Source: Tethya wilhelma
Lineage: Eukaryota > Porifera > Demospongiae > Tethyida > Tethyidae
Length of the DNA: 64,000 nucleotides
Direction: 5' to 3'
Assembly: GCA_964030475.1 (NCBI GenBank)
Contig: CAXIPT010000006.1
Location: forward strand, 3,787,337 to 3,851,336
Positions 51,396-62,980 of this stretch are shown one piece after another; the stretch's first letter is position 1, and the number at the start of each line of letters is the position of its first letter. Both the position numbers and the translations under genes were made by a program. Below the pieces are notes generated by a model. That model had not been told where the DNA came from and ran no database searches. It was given only the letters and a program-made list of their open reading frames with translations.

Positions 51396-52239
51396 GACAA
51401 AAAAATAAAGTTTTCTGGATTGCTAATCTGTGCTCAGATTTGAATAGAGGACATCAGTAGGAACTCAGCGATACCCATCAATAGTAGTTTGCTTGTTTCT
51501 TTGCTCAACTGATGACACGCACGCTTTGTTGTATTTTCTCCATGACTTCGTATATATACAGTACATTCCATGCACCATCTAGGAGATCGCAATAATTTTG
51601 TGTAGGTAATTGTTACAGTAGGATGACACTTGACCATATATTTTGAAGGTCAAAGTACACTGAATTGGCAGCGTTCCTGTCTCTAGTCGCTTTCTATGTG
51701 AAGACAACACTGGATAACGTCTACCTAATTACGGTACCTGAAAATAACACGCGTGAAGCTGGTGATTAAAAGATCCACGTTTTCACTTGGCAGAAGCATG
51801 CAGACGGAGTTGAGGAGCAACTTACTTACTTTGTAGGTAAATTTAGCAAGCAATAACACTATACCCTTATTAATCATGCTGTTTTGGCATATTATAAGCA
51901 TGTTTTTTAATGAATCTAAGGCACGACAAAGCTGATGAACAATCACTGAGTCATGATATGTGAACTTGCTAGCTATTACAGTGCTAGTACTCTCACTATA
52001 TCTTTGCAGTTAACATATAGATAATCAAATCATTGCTAGACGGTGACCAATATTCTCTGCAGTGTAGCCGGTCAAGCTGCTTGTGCCAGCCTCCCCATCC
52101 ACAGTTATAATAGTAATTGTAGCTAGTATCCTCTGCTGGGCCCACTATTCATCGTACTGGTAGCTAGATTGTCATGTGTGACAATTAATGTATTGTATTG
52201 CTAGGGTGCCAAGGGTTAAGCACCTTAATTGATGCCTTT

Positions 52240-53922
52240 TCATATTAGCATGGGATCTATGTTTAATATCACGTGTGAAGTAGACTGAAATCTTTAACAT
52301 TGTTTACCATTTAAGCCTTGTTTCTGTTAGTAGCTTGTTTTTATTTCTGTCTCTATGTATAGTTACTGTAGTTGCTTTCTCTTTTGTCTATTTTCCTTTT
52401 GCCGGACTGGCTTTATATTAGCATTTAGTTGCTATTTGCCAAATGTCCTAATGCTCACTCTATTGTGTATTAAAGAGTTTACACTGATAAAAATAAAAAA
52501 ATTAAAAAAATGCTATTGTGAAAGGAATACTTGGAACGAACTATACTGCTGTATGGGCAATGAGACAACCTGAAATTGTAGAAGCACTTGATATCGACAG
52601 CAAGGATATTTTTACAACAAAGTGGTGCACATCGTACTTCAGCATGGGATTTATTTCCTCCTAACAATTTTCATAAATATACACATTTATCTAAATTGAG
52701 GATCACTTTTAGTAATTGGGAGGAGGAGATAGATTTGCTATTGTCTCTTTGGTTTGACCATCTTTCCCTCCATCACGAAGCAGATGAGTGGGATGCGATC
52801 ATTGCTGATGATCACCTTACTCCAGCTCTCATTTGTATTCATAAACAATTCAATATTCCAGTATTCATTCAATCATCTACCATGCAAAGTTATTTTCAAA
52901 CTTCTAAAGAATGGTTTGTACCATCAGTTTTTCTTGGGAACATATCTTCACAAAAACCGTCATTATTCGAACGTATTCATGTTATCATGGATGTTTTTCT
53001 TTCCATATTTATTCAAAAACATGTTCTACTGCCACTAAACTGCGCAAAGTACTGCCCAAATGTGACTGTGAATGCTCTTACATCATATTCAACCATAACA
53101 GTACCACTTTTCATTCCAACTGTAATTGGTTTTGAGTATCCCCAAACTTATTTTCCAATGACCCACTACCTTGGTCCGCTCCTGTCTAAGTCACCTCCCC
53201 CAATTCCTAAAGACCTACAGCAATGGCTGATGGGTAAACCTGAGAGGAGTGTAGTGTATATTAGTATGGGATCTATGTTTAATATCACGTATGAAGTAGG
53301 AGATGCTATTGTGAAAGGAATACTTGGAACAAACTATACTGCTGTATGGGCAATGAGACAACCTGAAATTGTAGAAGCACTTAATATTGATAGCAAGGAT
53401 ATTTTCACAACAAAGTGGGCTCCTCAGTTGAGTATTCTCCAGCACAAAGCTATCAGTATTGCAATTTTACACGGAGGTCTAAATGGGATTAATGAGGCAC
53501 TCTATAATGGAGTACCACTGATTGTAGTGCTGTTAGAATATGACCAGCATGGATTGGGAAGCAGAGTTTTCCATCAAGGCCTTGGTGTAATGTTGGATTC
53601 TAAAACGCTCACAGCTGATAAGATAACCACGTCTATCACTGAAATTGAGTCTGGTGACTATCGAAGAAATATTGAACGTCTACAAACGATCTTTGTTTCG
53701 GCTGGCGGTGTTGATAAGGCAGCAGACTTAGTGGAGTATTACAAAGAGGTTGGATTTGATCACTTGATTCCAGCCTGTGCCAAGTACGAGTGGAGCTGGG
53801 TCCATTACTATAATGTTGATGTGTATGCTCTATTAGCAGTCATACTAGTGAGCATCATCTATTGTTCTCTGCAGTGCTGCCAGTTTGTCTGTAGGAGAGC
53901 CTGCTGTGAGAGGAAAGCCTAA
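52240..53922 (+). pseudogene. UGT copy 2, rearranged chimera
   Basis: Three pieces are fused. First is a fragment of the C-terminal domain (SMGSMFNITCEV, 52249-52285). It is interrupted by 225 bp of unrelated sequence ending in an A-rich tail (to about 52510), then resumes (GILGTNYTAVWAMRQPE to DIFTTKW, to about 52624). It then joins at the acceptor domain (AHRTSAWDLFPPNNF), from which the gene runs intact to its stop, including WAPQLSILQHK, HGGLNGINEAL and the membrane anchor. The 444-codon frame starts with an artificial Met in the wrong frame of the fragment. The signal peptide and the catalytic His region are absent, so it should not make an active ER enzyme. Confidence 0.85.
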
Positions 53923-54221
53923 TCACATCACTACAATAAAATTATGCTGTCGGAATGTTTGTACTAAACATAACCTCAACATAATGTATAACAACAGAAT
54001 CCTTACATTAGAAACATTTAGCTCCTGTGGTACAAAGTCCTAGCCTCGTTCCCAGTCCTTGTTCTTCAGTCTTTTTTTTTTTTTTTTTTTTTTGCGCCCC
54101 AAAATGAATAAATTAAGGGATGGCCTGGGAATAAGGCTAACAAAGTCCAGTAGCCGTACGTATGGTAACAGTGACCTCGCCTCCGCGATGTCTGAAGAGC
54201 TCTCTCAATCGGTTTGTGTGG

Positions 54222-54257
54222 CCATAGATATTAGAGGCTAGCCTCTAATATCTATGG
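54222..54257. repeat. 36-bp perfect palindrome
   Basis: CCATAGATATTAGAGGCT followed by its exact complement, centred on GCTAGC. A poly(T) tract lies about 130 bp before it (54070-54092). It lies between UGT copies 2 and 3. Confidence 0.9.
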
Positions 54258-54462
54258 TGTGGCTAGCCTGATAGACTAAGGCTGTATGCATTTTTGACCA
54301 CAAACAGAAGCACATAATAAAGTGCAAGTGAAGTAATTGTAAGCCATACACAAGTTGTTGTTGGTCATTAAAATTTTGCAACAATACAACAATCACCAGC
54401 TAGGTATCAATTTGACCTTTGGAACTTTGACGACCATTTTCAACTATAACTTTATCTGAGAG

Positions 54463-56097
54463 ATGATGACTCTGTTCTACTTGATTGCAGTCATCTGTGT
54501 TTTTACTCTATTAACAGTCTATTGCAGTCAAGTTGGAGCTAATTCTAAGCAAGATGATTCTACTACAATAAGCCAACATGCTGCTTATGATCAACTTGAT
54601 GAGGAACACTCATTCAAGAAACAAAAGATTTTATTGTATTCACTTCCACTAGCTGGACACTACATACCCCTGCTTGCTACTGGTGAGGAACTAGCTCGTA
54701 GAGGACACAATGTCACTTTGTGTACAGGGGCTGAACTCAATAGGAATAAAATCAAACAGCTAGCAGAGAGAGTGGGCATCTCATATATGCCTGCACATTG
54801 TACTTCAGCATGGGATTTATTTCCTCCTAGAGATTATCATAAATACACATATTTAACTAATTTGAAGATCCTTTATAGTATTTGGGAAGAGGAATTAAAT
54901 TTGCTATTGTCTCTTTGGTTTGACCATCTTTCCTTCCTTCACAAAGCAGATGAGTGGGATGCGATCATTGCTGATGATTTCCTTACACCAGCTCTCATTT
55001 GTATTTACAAACAATACAGTATTCCAGTATTTATTCAATCATCCACCATACAAGGTCGATTTCAAACTTCTAAAGAGTGGTTTGTACCTACCGTTATGCT
55101 TGGGAACATATCTTCGCAGACACCATCATTATTTGAAAGAATTCATGTGATTATGGAGGCTTTTCTTTTTTTGCTTGTACAGAAGCATTTTTTACTGCCA
55201 CTAAACTGCACAAAGTACTGCCCAGATGTGACTGTGAATGCTCTTACATCATATTCAACCGTAACAGTACCATTTTTCATTCCAACTGTAATTGGTTTTG
55301 AGTATCCCCAAACTTATTTTCCAATGACCCACTACCTTGGTCCACTCCTGTCCAAATCACCTCCCCCAATTCCTAAAGACCTACAGCAATGGCTGATGGG
55401 TAAACCTGAGAGGAGTGTAGTGTATATTAGTATGGGATCTATGTTTAATATCACGTGTGAAGTAGGAGACACTATTGTGAAAGGAATACTTGGAACAAAC
55501 TATACTGCTGTATGGGCAATAAGACAACCAGAAATTGTAGAAGAACTTGATATCGACAGCAAGGATATTTTCACAACAAAGTGGGCTCCTCAGTTGAGTA
55601 TTCTCCAGCACAAAGCTATCAGTATTGCAATTTTACACGGAGGTCTAAATGGGATTAATGAGGCACTCTATAATGGAGTACCACTGATTGTAGTGCCATT
55701 AGAATATGACCAGCATGGATTGGGAAGCAGAGTTTTCCATCAAGGCCTCGGTGTAATGTTGGATTCTAAAACTCTCACACCTGATAAGATAACCAGTTCT
55801 ATCACTGAAATTGAGTCTGGTGACTATCGAAGAAATGTTGAGCGTCTACAAAAGATCTTTGTCTCGGCTGGCGGTATTGAGAAGGCAGCAGACTTAGTGG
55901 AGTATTACAAAGAGGTTGGATTTGACAACTTGATTCCAGCCTGTGCCAAGTACGAGTGGAGCTGGGTCCATTACTATAATGTTGATGTGTATGCTCTATT
56001 AGGAGTCATACTAGTGAGTGTCATCTATTGTTCTCTGAAGTGCTGTAAGTTTGTATGTGGGAGAGCCTGCTACAAGAGAAAAGAAACAAAAGCCTAG
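54463..56097 (+). CDS. UDP-glycosyltransferase, copy 3 (544 aa)
   Basis: Intronless and complete. The N-terminus MMTLFYLIAVICVFTLLTVY is a clear signal peptide, different in sequence from copy 1. From the acceptor-domain His (PLAGHYIPLLATGEEL) onward it is very close to copy 1, especially in the UDP-binding half (WAPQLSILQHKAI, HGGLNGINEALYNGVP, EYDQHGLGSRV). It keeps the C-terminal membrane helix and a basic tail (CYKRKETKA). The TACATACCCCTGCTTGC region and the flanks show it arose by tandem duplication. It lies 265 bp upstream of P450 copy 2 on the same strand. Confidence 0.93.
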   Translation: MMTLFYLIAVICVFTLLTVYCSQVGANSKQDDSTTISQHAAYDQLDEEHSFKKQKILLYSLPLAGHYIPLLATGEELARRGHNVTLCTGAELNRNKIKQLAERVGISYMPAHCTSAWDLFPPRDYHKYTYLTNLKILYSIWEEELNLLLSLWFDHLSFLHKADEWDAIIADDFLTPALICIYKQYSIPVFIQSSTIQGRFQTSKEWFVPTVMLGNISSQTPSLFERIHVIMEAFLFLLVQKHFLLPLNCTKYCPDVTVNALTSYSTVTVPFFIPTVIGFEYPQTYFPMTHYLGPLLSKSPPPIPKDLQQWLMGKPERSVVYISMGSMFNITCEVGDTIVKGILGTNYTAVWAIRQPEIVEELDIDSKDIFTTKWAPQLSILQHKAISIAILHGGLNGINEALYNGVPLIVVPLEYDQHGLGSRVFHQGLGVMLDSKTLTPDKITSSITEIESGDYRRNVERLQKIFVSAGGIEKAADLVEYYKEVGFDNLIPACAKYEWSWVHYYNVDVYALLGVILVSVIYCSLKCCKFVCGRACYKRKETKA

Positions 56098-56361
56098 AAA
56101 CATCATGTTCTAAATGGAATGGCTACACTTAATCTAGACACAAAATACCTTAAATTTCTATTGTACGCAAATTGATTGAGTTGCAAAAATTGAAAGCCAT
56201 ACACATAATAGTTATATATGTTTCTTTGTTGGTGGTCATTAAAATTTTTTAAGCAATAGTAATCACTAAGTAGGTCTTTCTTGCTTGTAAACAACAGTGA
56301 CATCACTACTTCTCAGTATATTATATCTGTCGTGATGCAGAAACTTTAATTTAATGCTGAT

Positions 56362-57430
56362 ATGGAGTCCATGTGGGTGTGCGTATTGGTATTGGTGGTG
56401 GCAATTTTTCTGTTTATCTACAGGTCAGCAGGTACCATTCAAAGTGTAGTATTATTATAGGCAGTGCTTAAGTTAATTCTGCCATAGATATAATAGCTTC
56501 TGCCAAGAGTATTATAATACCCATGCTTTTTGCTAATAGCACAATAAGTAATGACCATCTGTGTTAGTCATCTTGTAATAATATAGGTTTATGTATTTTC
56601 CTTGGACTATTCTACAAAAGTATGGATTGAAGGGACCAACTCCACTGCCTTTATTTGGCAACAACTTTGAAATCTCAAAACTAGTACGTATAATAGGATA
56701 ATTTCTATAGATATTCAGGAGCTCATATTATATACTCTTATTATTTAAACATGCGGATTTATTTGTAAGATGTATACATGTATGCATATATGCTCTTCAA
56801 TCCCATGCAGGGACTTATAAAGTTTTATGAGAAATACTACAAGAAATATGGTCCAATTTTTGGGTAAACTAGAATCTTTACAATATAGACTCTTTACTCT
56901 GCCAGAATGCTCATATTGTGTTGTTTTCTTCTAGATACTACGTGGCTAATTATCCAATGATATTTGTGGCCGACCCTGAGATGATCAAACAGATTACCGT
57001 CATAGAATTTGATGTCTTCATGGATAGACGGGTATTATATTAAATCCACGGGCAGTAATATGTGGCATAATTATTAAGAGACTGATGCGTACAATGTATT
57101 ATTACAAGTAGTAAAAATTTCAAAAAAATAAGCAAGTGTAGGAATGACATTGTCTCAATTTCGGCACATGACTACTTAATTTTTATTCTTGATCCCTCAT
57201 GCATATGGATCCCGGTTCAGTGTTGTAAAATTCAATGATGTGTACATTTACTGTAGTAGTACTGTAGGTTATTATTGCATTGGTTCGAATTTCTACTAAT
57301 CAGTTGGCTATAAGCAGTGAAGTAAACTATAAAAGAAAGGTAACTTAAATTGGACCGCTGGCAAAGAGTTGGGCATAAAAAATGAAGTAGTCATGTGCTG
57401 AAATTGCACTGTTGTGGCTTCCAACCAACG

Positions 57431-57483
<53 letters not shown>

Positions 57484-57845
57484 GAGTGCTCTAAAAGGTT
57501 TCTGTGAGTTTTGTTGATGCCATGTTAAACTAAAACTGTCTGAAGGATGCTTTAAGCCATGTTTGAAAGCTTAGCTGTTTTTTTCTGAGGATTTATAAGC
57601 ATGAACATTTTGTATTGTGTCTATGGGACAGGCGGCCCATTCCTACCATACTTACTACCATACGTATGATAGTTACTTGATTCAAAGATGACATGCATTA
57701 TGTATATACCTTGCTTGCTTCCAAAAAGCTTCCTCCTAAATTTGCTGAGTACCAGGTACAGGGACTCCTTGGAAAACATGGAGAAAAATGGAGGACAGCC
57801 AGAAAGACCTTGTCACCAACATTCTCTTCAGCTAAGTTGAAAATG

Positions 57846-57883
<38 letters not shown>

Positions 57884-60800
57884 TGTAGGCTGCATGCACA
57901 CACATTTATGTACTCCTATGAATATATGGCTATAATAGGCTGAAGACAGTACATGGGATGATACTGCGCGGGGATGTCTGTAGCAACAATAACAATAGTT
58001 GTGCTGCTATAACATTATTAATACAGATGGTTCCATTGATCACAAAAAGTGTGAATACCCTGGTTACTGATATTGTTGGTACAAAGGCTGATTCAGAAGA
58101 GAGTATCGAAATGTATAGGTAAAGAATTTTATAACATAATATAATATTATTACAGCAGTTTCTTACGTAGGATCACATAATACTGTATATGTGTAACACA
58201 GGGTGTTTAGCTTGTTCACCATGGAGATCATTCTAGCTGTTGCTTTTGGTCGGAAAGTGAATATACAGCTGGGTGAAGCTAATGAGCTCACAATTGCAGC
58301 TGATGGTATTTTTAACCAGTCAACTCTAACTGTTATACCTAGAGGATGGTTTGAAAATCTATGCGGTATGACAACTAAACTATATGATTTTTTTATTTTG
58401 TAGTCTTTCCATTTCAATTTTGATAGTTGCTAAGAGACTGACTCAAAGGCAAAGCTAGCATGATAATTATTTGTTATTATTATTATATTGCAGCTGTATT
58501 AACTCCTTTGCAACATATTTTACCCTTACTAACTCGGAATAAACCTGTCTCCAAACACTGGAAAATGCTTTATTTCACTACCTTGAGCATAGTAGAAGCC
58601 CGACGAAAAGAAAAGGGACAAGTTAGTATAATTGAATAACTGATTATTATTACAATATATCGAAAACTGATCATGTGGCTTGATTGAGGGTGCATCTGCA
58701 TTTTACAATATTTGTTCTTGCACATACAGTAACTATTTTTAATTTTTTAAATTTAGCACAATGATCTACTTCAGCTCTTGATAGATGCAATTAAAGAAGA
58801 CAATGAGTCCACTAAAACTACAGATCTAGATGTACCCACCACCAGCTCTAGCTGTCCAGTTCACCAACCCAACTCTGAAGGAAAGTTCACTGATGAAGAC
58901 ATTGTTGACTATTCAGGTGGTTTCCTGCTAGCTGGCTATGAGACCACTTCCAACACTCTGGCCTACACCTCATACCTGTTGGCTCTCAATCCTGAGATCC
59001 AGGAGAAGCTACACAGAGAGATTGATGACTACTTTGAAGAAAAACCAGTGAGCAGATCTGATTGTAATAAACTCCAAAGGGGTAGGAGCATGTTGAAAAG
59101 TATACGTAGAGGGCACTTAAGCTTTCAAGGGAGGCCTGGGGCATGCTCCCATGCACAGATGGCCATGGATATGCACTATGCTGAGTTCAAAAGTGGAGGG
59201 GGGGACATTTCCCCTTTTACCCGTCTAAACTCCAATGCAAGATTTTACTTTTAACTATGTATAGGATGCAAATCTTTATGAAGCCACTCAGAATATTACG
59301 TACCTAGACAATGTAATCCAAGAGTCATTACGAATGTACTCAACTGCTGCTAGGTAAGCTCTGCCATGTATAACATGCAAACAGTAATGTATGAGGCATA
59401 AAATTAATGCAACTGTAGAACTAGCCGAATCTGTTCAAGAACTATCACCATCGATGGTGTGACATTTCCAAAGGGAGTTTCTGTGATAATACCCATGCAC
59501 ATTCTGCACAGTGATCCAAAATACTGGAATGATCCAGACAAGTTTGATCCCAATAGGTCTGTATACTGAAATGCAGTCTCTAAAGTTGATTTCAATTTAT
59601 TTTTCTTATATAGGTTTACAGTTGAGGAGAAGGCCAAACGTCCTCAGTTGGCTCACATGCCATTTGGGTTTGGTCCTCGCAACTGTATTGGGATGAGGTT
59701 TGCTCTTCTGGAGGCTAAGATGGCTCTCATTGAACTCCTCAAGAAGTACTCCTTTGTCAGAGCACCAGACACTGAGGTATGTGATTCTTGCATGATGGTG
59801 CCAATAATGCTTGATATAAATCCCATTAGTCTTGCATGCAAATAAGACCCCCACACTCTATAATCATGCTAGTATATACAAGTATTAAAAATTTCAAAAA
59901 AATTAGTAGTGTAGGAATGGGCAGTGCGGTAAAAAGCATTGGAACAAGACATGTCTCAATTTCGGCACATGACTACTTCATTTTTTTATTTATTGATCCC
60001 TAATATGGATCCTCAGTGTCATAAATGCAAAGATCTGTATTAATAATTATTATAGTACCATAGCTTATTGTTACATTGGTTTGATTGAATCAGTTGGCTA
60101 AGCAGTGGAGTAAGCCATAATAAGACAGGCAACTTAACTGGACTGCCGGCCAAGAGTTGGGCATAAAAAATGAAGTAGTCATGTGCCGAAATTGAGACAT
60201 GTCTTGTTCCAATGCTTTTTTTACCGCACTGCCCATTCCTACACTACTGAAATTTTTACTACTTGTTCATTCACTTTTTTCAACACTACAGTTTGCAGAC
60301 TAGACTGGTTAGTCTCTATAAAAAGCTTGAGTAGTACATGTAGCTAGCCTACAATGCATTTCGTTGGAAGAGGCTAATGCGCATGCGCAAAATAATGCCA
60401 CGTGATAGATGACCTTTGAACTCTACATACGTATACAGAAATAGCTGCATTTTAGTACATGAATAATATTTATACACTAAGTTTCAAAGCTTTCTAGTTT
60501 TTGTTTAGGCCTATTTCAGTATTTGAGATTGAAATGAGTATCAAGGAATGTAGTACCCATGAAAAGAAGTTGTGCTGTCAAAGTTGGCTCAACACATTCT
60601 GATTCTCTGGAAATCCTTTTCAAGTAAGTCAGTTAGGAAGTAGGAACCAGGGGGGCCACTGGCCCCCATTTTGTTTGACTAGATTTTTATGGTGGAGTAG
60701 GAACCAGGGGGGCCACTGGCCCCCCCAATACTTTTGCTAGAGGGGCTTGGCCCCCATAATAACGATGAGGTGGCGGCTGATCATAAATGTAGGGAGAAGC

Positions 60801-61440
60801 AAAAGGAAACATGCAGCAGAACTCTGGTTTGTGGTATAAAAGATGCTACAGAATGCACCAGATTTCACCAAAATTACCCAAAATTTCAAAAACTTTCTCG
60901 GGGGGCATGCCCCCAGACCCCCCTAGTCTAAGATTTGTTGCTTTGTGATAAAACCATTTAGTCAATTCTAAGATCTGGGCTATAGTCCAGCATACAAGAC
61001 AAAAAAAACTCAGTTGGCCCCCCCAATGTCAAATTTAAATAGTTCCTACTCCACTGCGTACCTACATTAGAGAACAAAAATGTCACTATGGTGGCTTCCC
61101 AATAGCGCTCACTTAGTGACTACGAGTGCTGAGGAGAGTTTTTGTGAGTTTTAGGCCTTGCATGTAATTGGTAATCTGTCAGTAAGAGCCTCTGAGCACC
61201 TTTGAAGGTTAATTTTGTTTGACTAGATTTTTATGGTGGCCAACATTTTGTATGGTGTCTATGGGACAGTCGGCCCATTCCTACTATATGTACTACCGTA
61301 CGTATGATAGCTCTGTTCTTATGTGGACAATGATTGAACAACTGACTCTTAATTTATTTCAGGTTCCTCTTCAAACTACTCTCGGTATTACTTTGAGTCC
61401 TAAAAATGGAGTCTTCCTGAAAATAACAAGTCGAAATTAA
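56362..61440 (+). CDS. CYP3-clan cytochrome P450, copy 2 (13 exons, 522 aa)
   Basis: Haem-thiolate monooxygenase with an N-terminal anchor (MESMWVCVLVLVVAIFLFIY). Exons: 56362-56423, 56587-56683, 56811-56863, 56935-57031, 57729-57845, 58027-58118, 58202-58365, 58494-58621, 58757-59047, 59265-59353, 59419-59556, 59614-59776 and 61363-61440. They sum to 1,569 nt in phase. Motifs are [31 protein letters not shown] with Cys about 467, and LKITSRN at the end. Seven exon lengths (62, 97, 53, 97, 89, 138, 163) equal those of copy 1. Repeats have enlarged introns 4 and 12. The exon 5 acceptor (TTCCAAAAAG) is weak and lies about 60 bp after a repeat end; the exon is 9 nt shorter than in copy 1. Confidence 0.9.
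57105..57672 (+). repeat. Dispersed repeat family 1, copy c (intron 4 of P450 copy 2)
   Basis: Family arm at about 57109-57180, its complement near 57375-57405, then a (CT)n tract (57428-57481). The distal end reads CTATGGGACAGGCGGCCCAT near 57620. The element stops about 60 bp before exon 5. Confidence 0.75.
57846..57881. repeat. (GT)n microsatellite at exon 5 donor
   Basis: The GT repeat starts at the splice donor of exon 5 of P450 copy 2 (AAAATG/GTGAGTGTGT). Confidence 0.9.
59883..61312 (+). mobile_element. Dispersed repeat family 1, copy d (fullest copy)
   Basis: About 1.43 kb inside intron 12 of P450 copy 2. It opens with a foldback: arm 59885-59985 (GTGTAGGAATGGGCAGTGCG, then CATGTCTCAATTTCGGCACA) and its complement at about 60170-60283. 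It ends with GCCCATTCCTACTATATG, complementary to the TAGGAATGGGC start, so terminal inverted repeats are likely. There is no coding capacity, so it is a non-autonomous DNA element. Confidence 0.7.
60691..61056. mobile_element. Nested MITE with GTGGAGTAGGAAC inverted ends
   Basis: A 366-bp unit starts GTGGAGTAGGAACC and ends GGTTCCTACTCCAC-like (GTTCCTACTCCAC exactly). It is rich in CCCCC/GGGGG runs. It splits the family 1 element: TTTGTTTGACTAGATTTTTA occurs both just before it (60672) and after it (61217). A partial duplicate of its left end lies at about 60640-60670. Confidence 0.7.
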
Positions 61441-61829
61441 AACCTGTCTACTGTGTACATAGTCTTTTGATTGCAGATATTGCCTGTCCTATTAATTTTA
61501 AGTTATAATAACTGTCAGTATGTAAGTGACTGTGTACATTCACAAATTCATGGATCAAAATGCAACTGAACTGCTGGAACTGGAAGAGCTCTTTATAGGA
61601 CCACGCCGTGGGTGTGGCTGAGTTCCGAGAGCATGTGATCGAATATTGACCCCCTCAATTTTGGCATAATGCCAAAATTGAGGGGGGTCACTTACTACTA
61701 GTTCTGGATCTGTGACGGTGTTGTATTGACAGTTGTTCTACAGGTCAGTCTGTAGAGATATCGGGCCTAGGTTTGTTAGACCAAGTATTCTTGAGAAAGT
61801 TTGAGCTAGCCTTCAAATTGTTATTAAAG

Positions 61830-62565
61830 ATGAACAAACTTTACAACTTGTGTGTCATCATAATATTTATTGTTCTATTAAAAGTCTATATCAGTCAAAG
61901 TGGAGTTAATTCCAACCGAGATGATACCACCATGAGTCAGCAGTCAGCTCTAAATGAACATTACTTCAAGAAACTAAAGATTTTATTCTACTCGCTTCCC
62001 TTTGCTGGTCACTATATACCCCTGCTTGCTACTGGTGAGGAACTAGCTCGTAGAGGACACAATGTCACTATGTGTACAGGGGCTGAACTCAATAGGAATA
62101 AAATCAAACAGCTAGCAGAGAGAGTGGGCATCTCATAATATTATATGCCTGCACATCGTACTTCAGCATGGGATTTATTTCCTCCTAACATTTTTCATAA
62201 ATATACACATTTATCTAAATTGAGGATCACTTTTAGTAATTGGGAGGAGGAGATAAATTGCTATTGTCTTTTTGGTTTAACCATCTTTCCCTCCATCAAG
62301 AAGCAGACAAATGGGATGCGATCATTGCTGATGATCACCTTACTCCATTTCTCATTTGTATTCATAAACAATACAATATTCCAGTATTCCTTCAATCATC
62401 CACTATACAAAGTTATTTTCAAACTTCTAAAGAGTGGTTTGTACCTTCTCTTATTCTTGGGAACATACTGTATCTTCACAAAAATCGCCATTATTCGAAA
62501 GTATTCATGTTATCATGGATGTTTTTCTGTCCATATTTATTCAAAAACATGTTCTACACTGCTTA
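61830..62565 (+). pseudogene. UGT copy 4, frameshifted and 3'-truncated
   Basis: Starts like copy 1 (MNKLYNLCVIIIFIVLL) and is intact through ELARRGHNVTMCTGAEL. An insertion creating TAATAT after RVGIS (62136-62142) then shifts and stops the frame. A one-base loss after WEEEIN and an extra TGTA near 62468 shift it again. Homology ends at about 62565 in IFIQKHVL, so the whole UDP-binding domain is absent. Confidence 0.9.
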
Positions 62566-62980
62566 TTTTTTTTGAAATTTTTATGAATTAAATATGCAGA
62601 TTGACTCACCAATGCAAGGTAGAGATAAATCAATGTCTTCATAGCAGCAGTATTTTGATCCACAGATTATTATTGTAACTGACACTGACTGCATGTATTC
62701 ATGCAGTCAGTGTCACCGTTTTATGCTGTGGTAGGGTAGGCTTGGTTAGGGAACACCTCCAAGTGTATAATGTAAGCATGCCTACTTCATTAAAGTGGGT
62801 GTGATTTACTTGCATACTGATCATGTGCTAGCTACATATTAATAATTTATTGGTGGTTTGTGCTACAACAATATTAATGTCCACATTTAGATTGCTAAAA
62901 ATTAAAACTATAACACACATTGTCAAGAGCATGCGTGCATTATTGTGCTAACTTAATTAGCACACACACATACCTTACAG
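62566..62980. other. Intergenic, convergent 3' ends
   Basis: No gene seen. An inverted pair CTGACACTGACTGCATG / CATGCAGTCAGTGTCA (about 62680-62717) forms a hairpin that might mark a 3' end or a small element. Confidence 0.4.

Noticed and set aside
59048..59254. Extension of the I-helix exon of P450 copy 2 past its donor
   Set aside because: The frame stays open into the intron by chance; the GTGAGC donor and copy 1 both end the exon at 59047.
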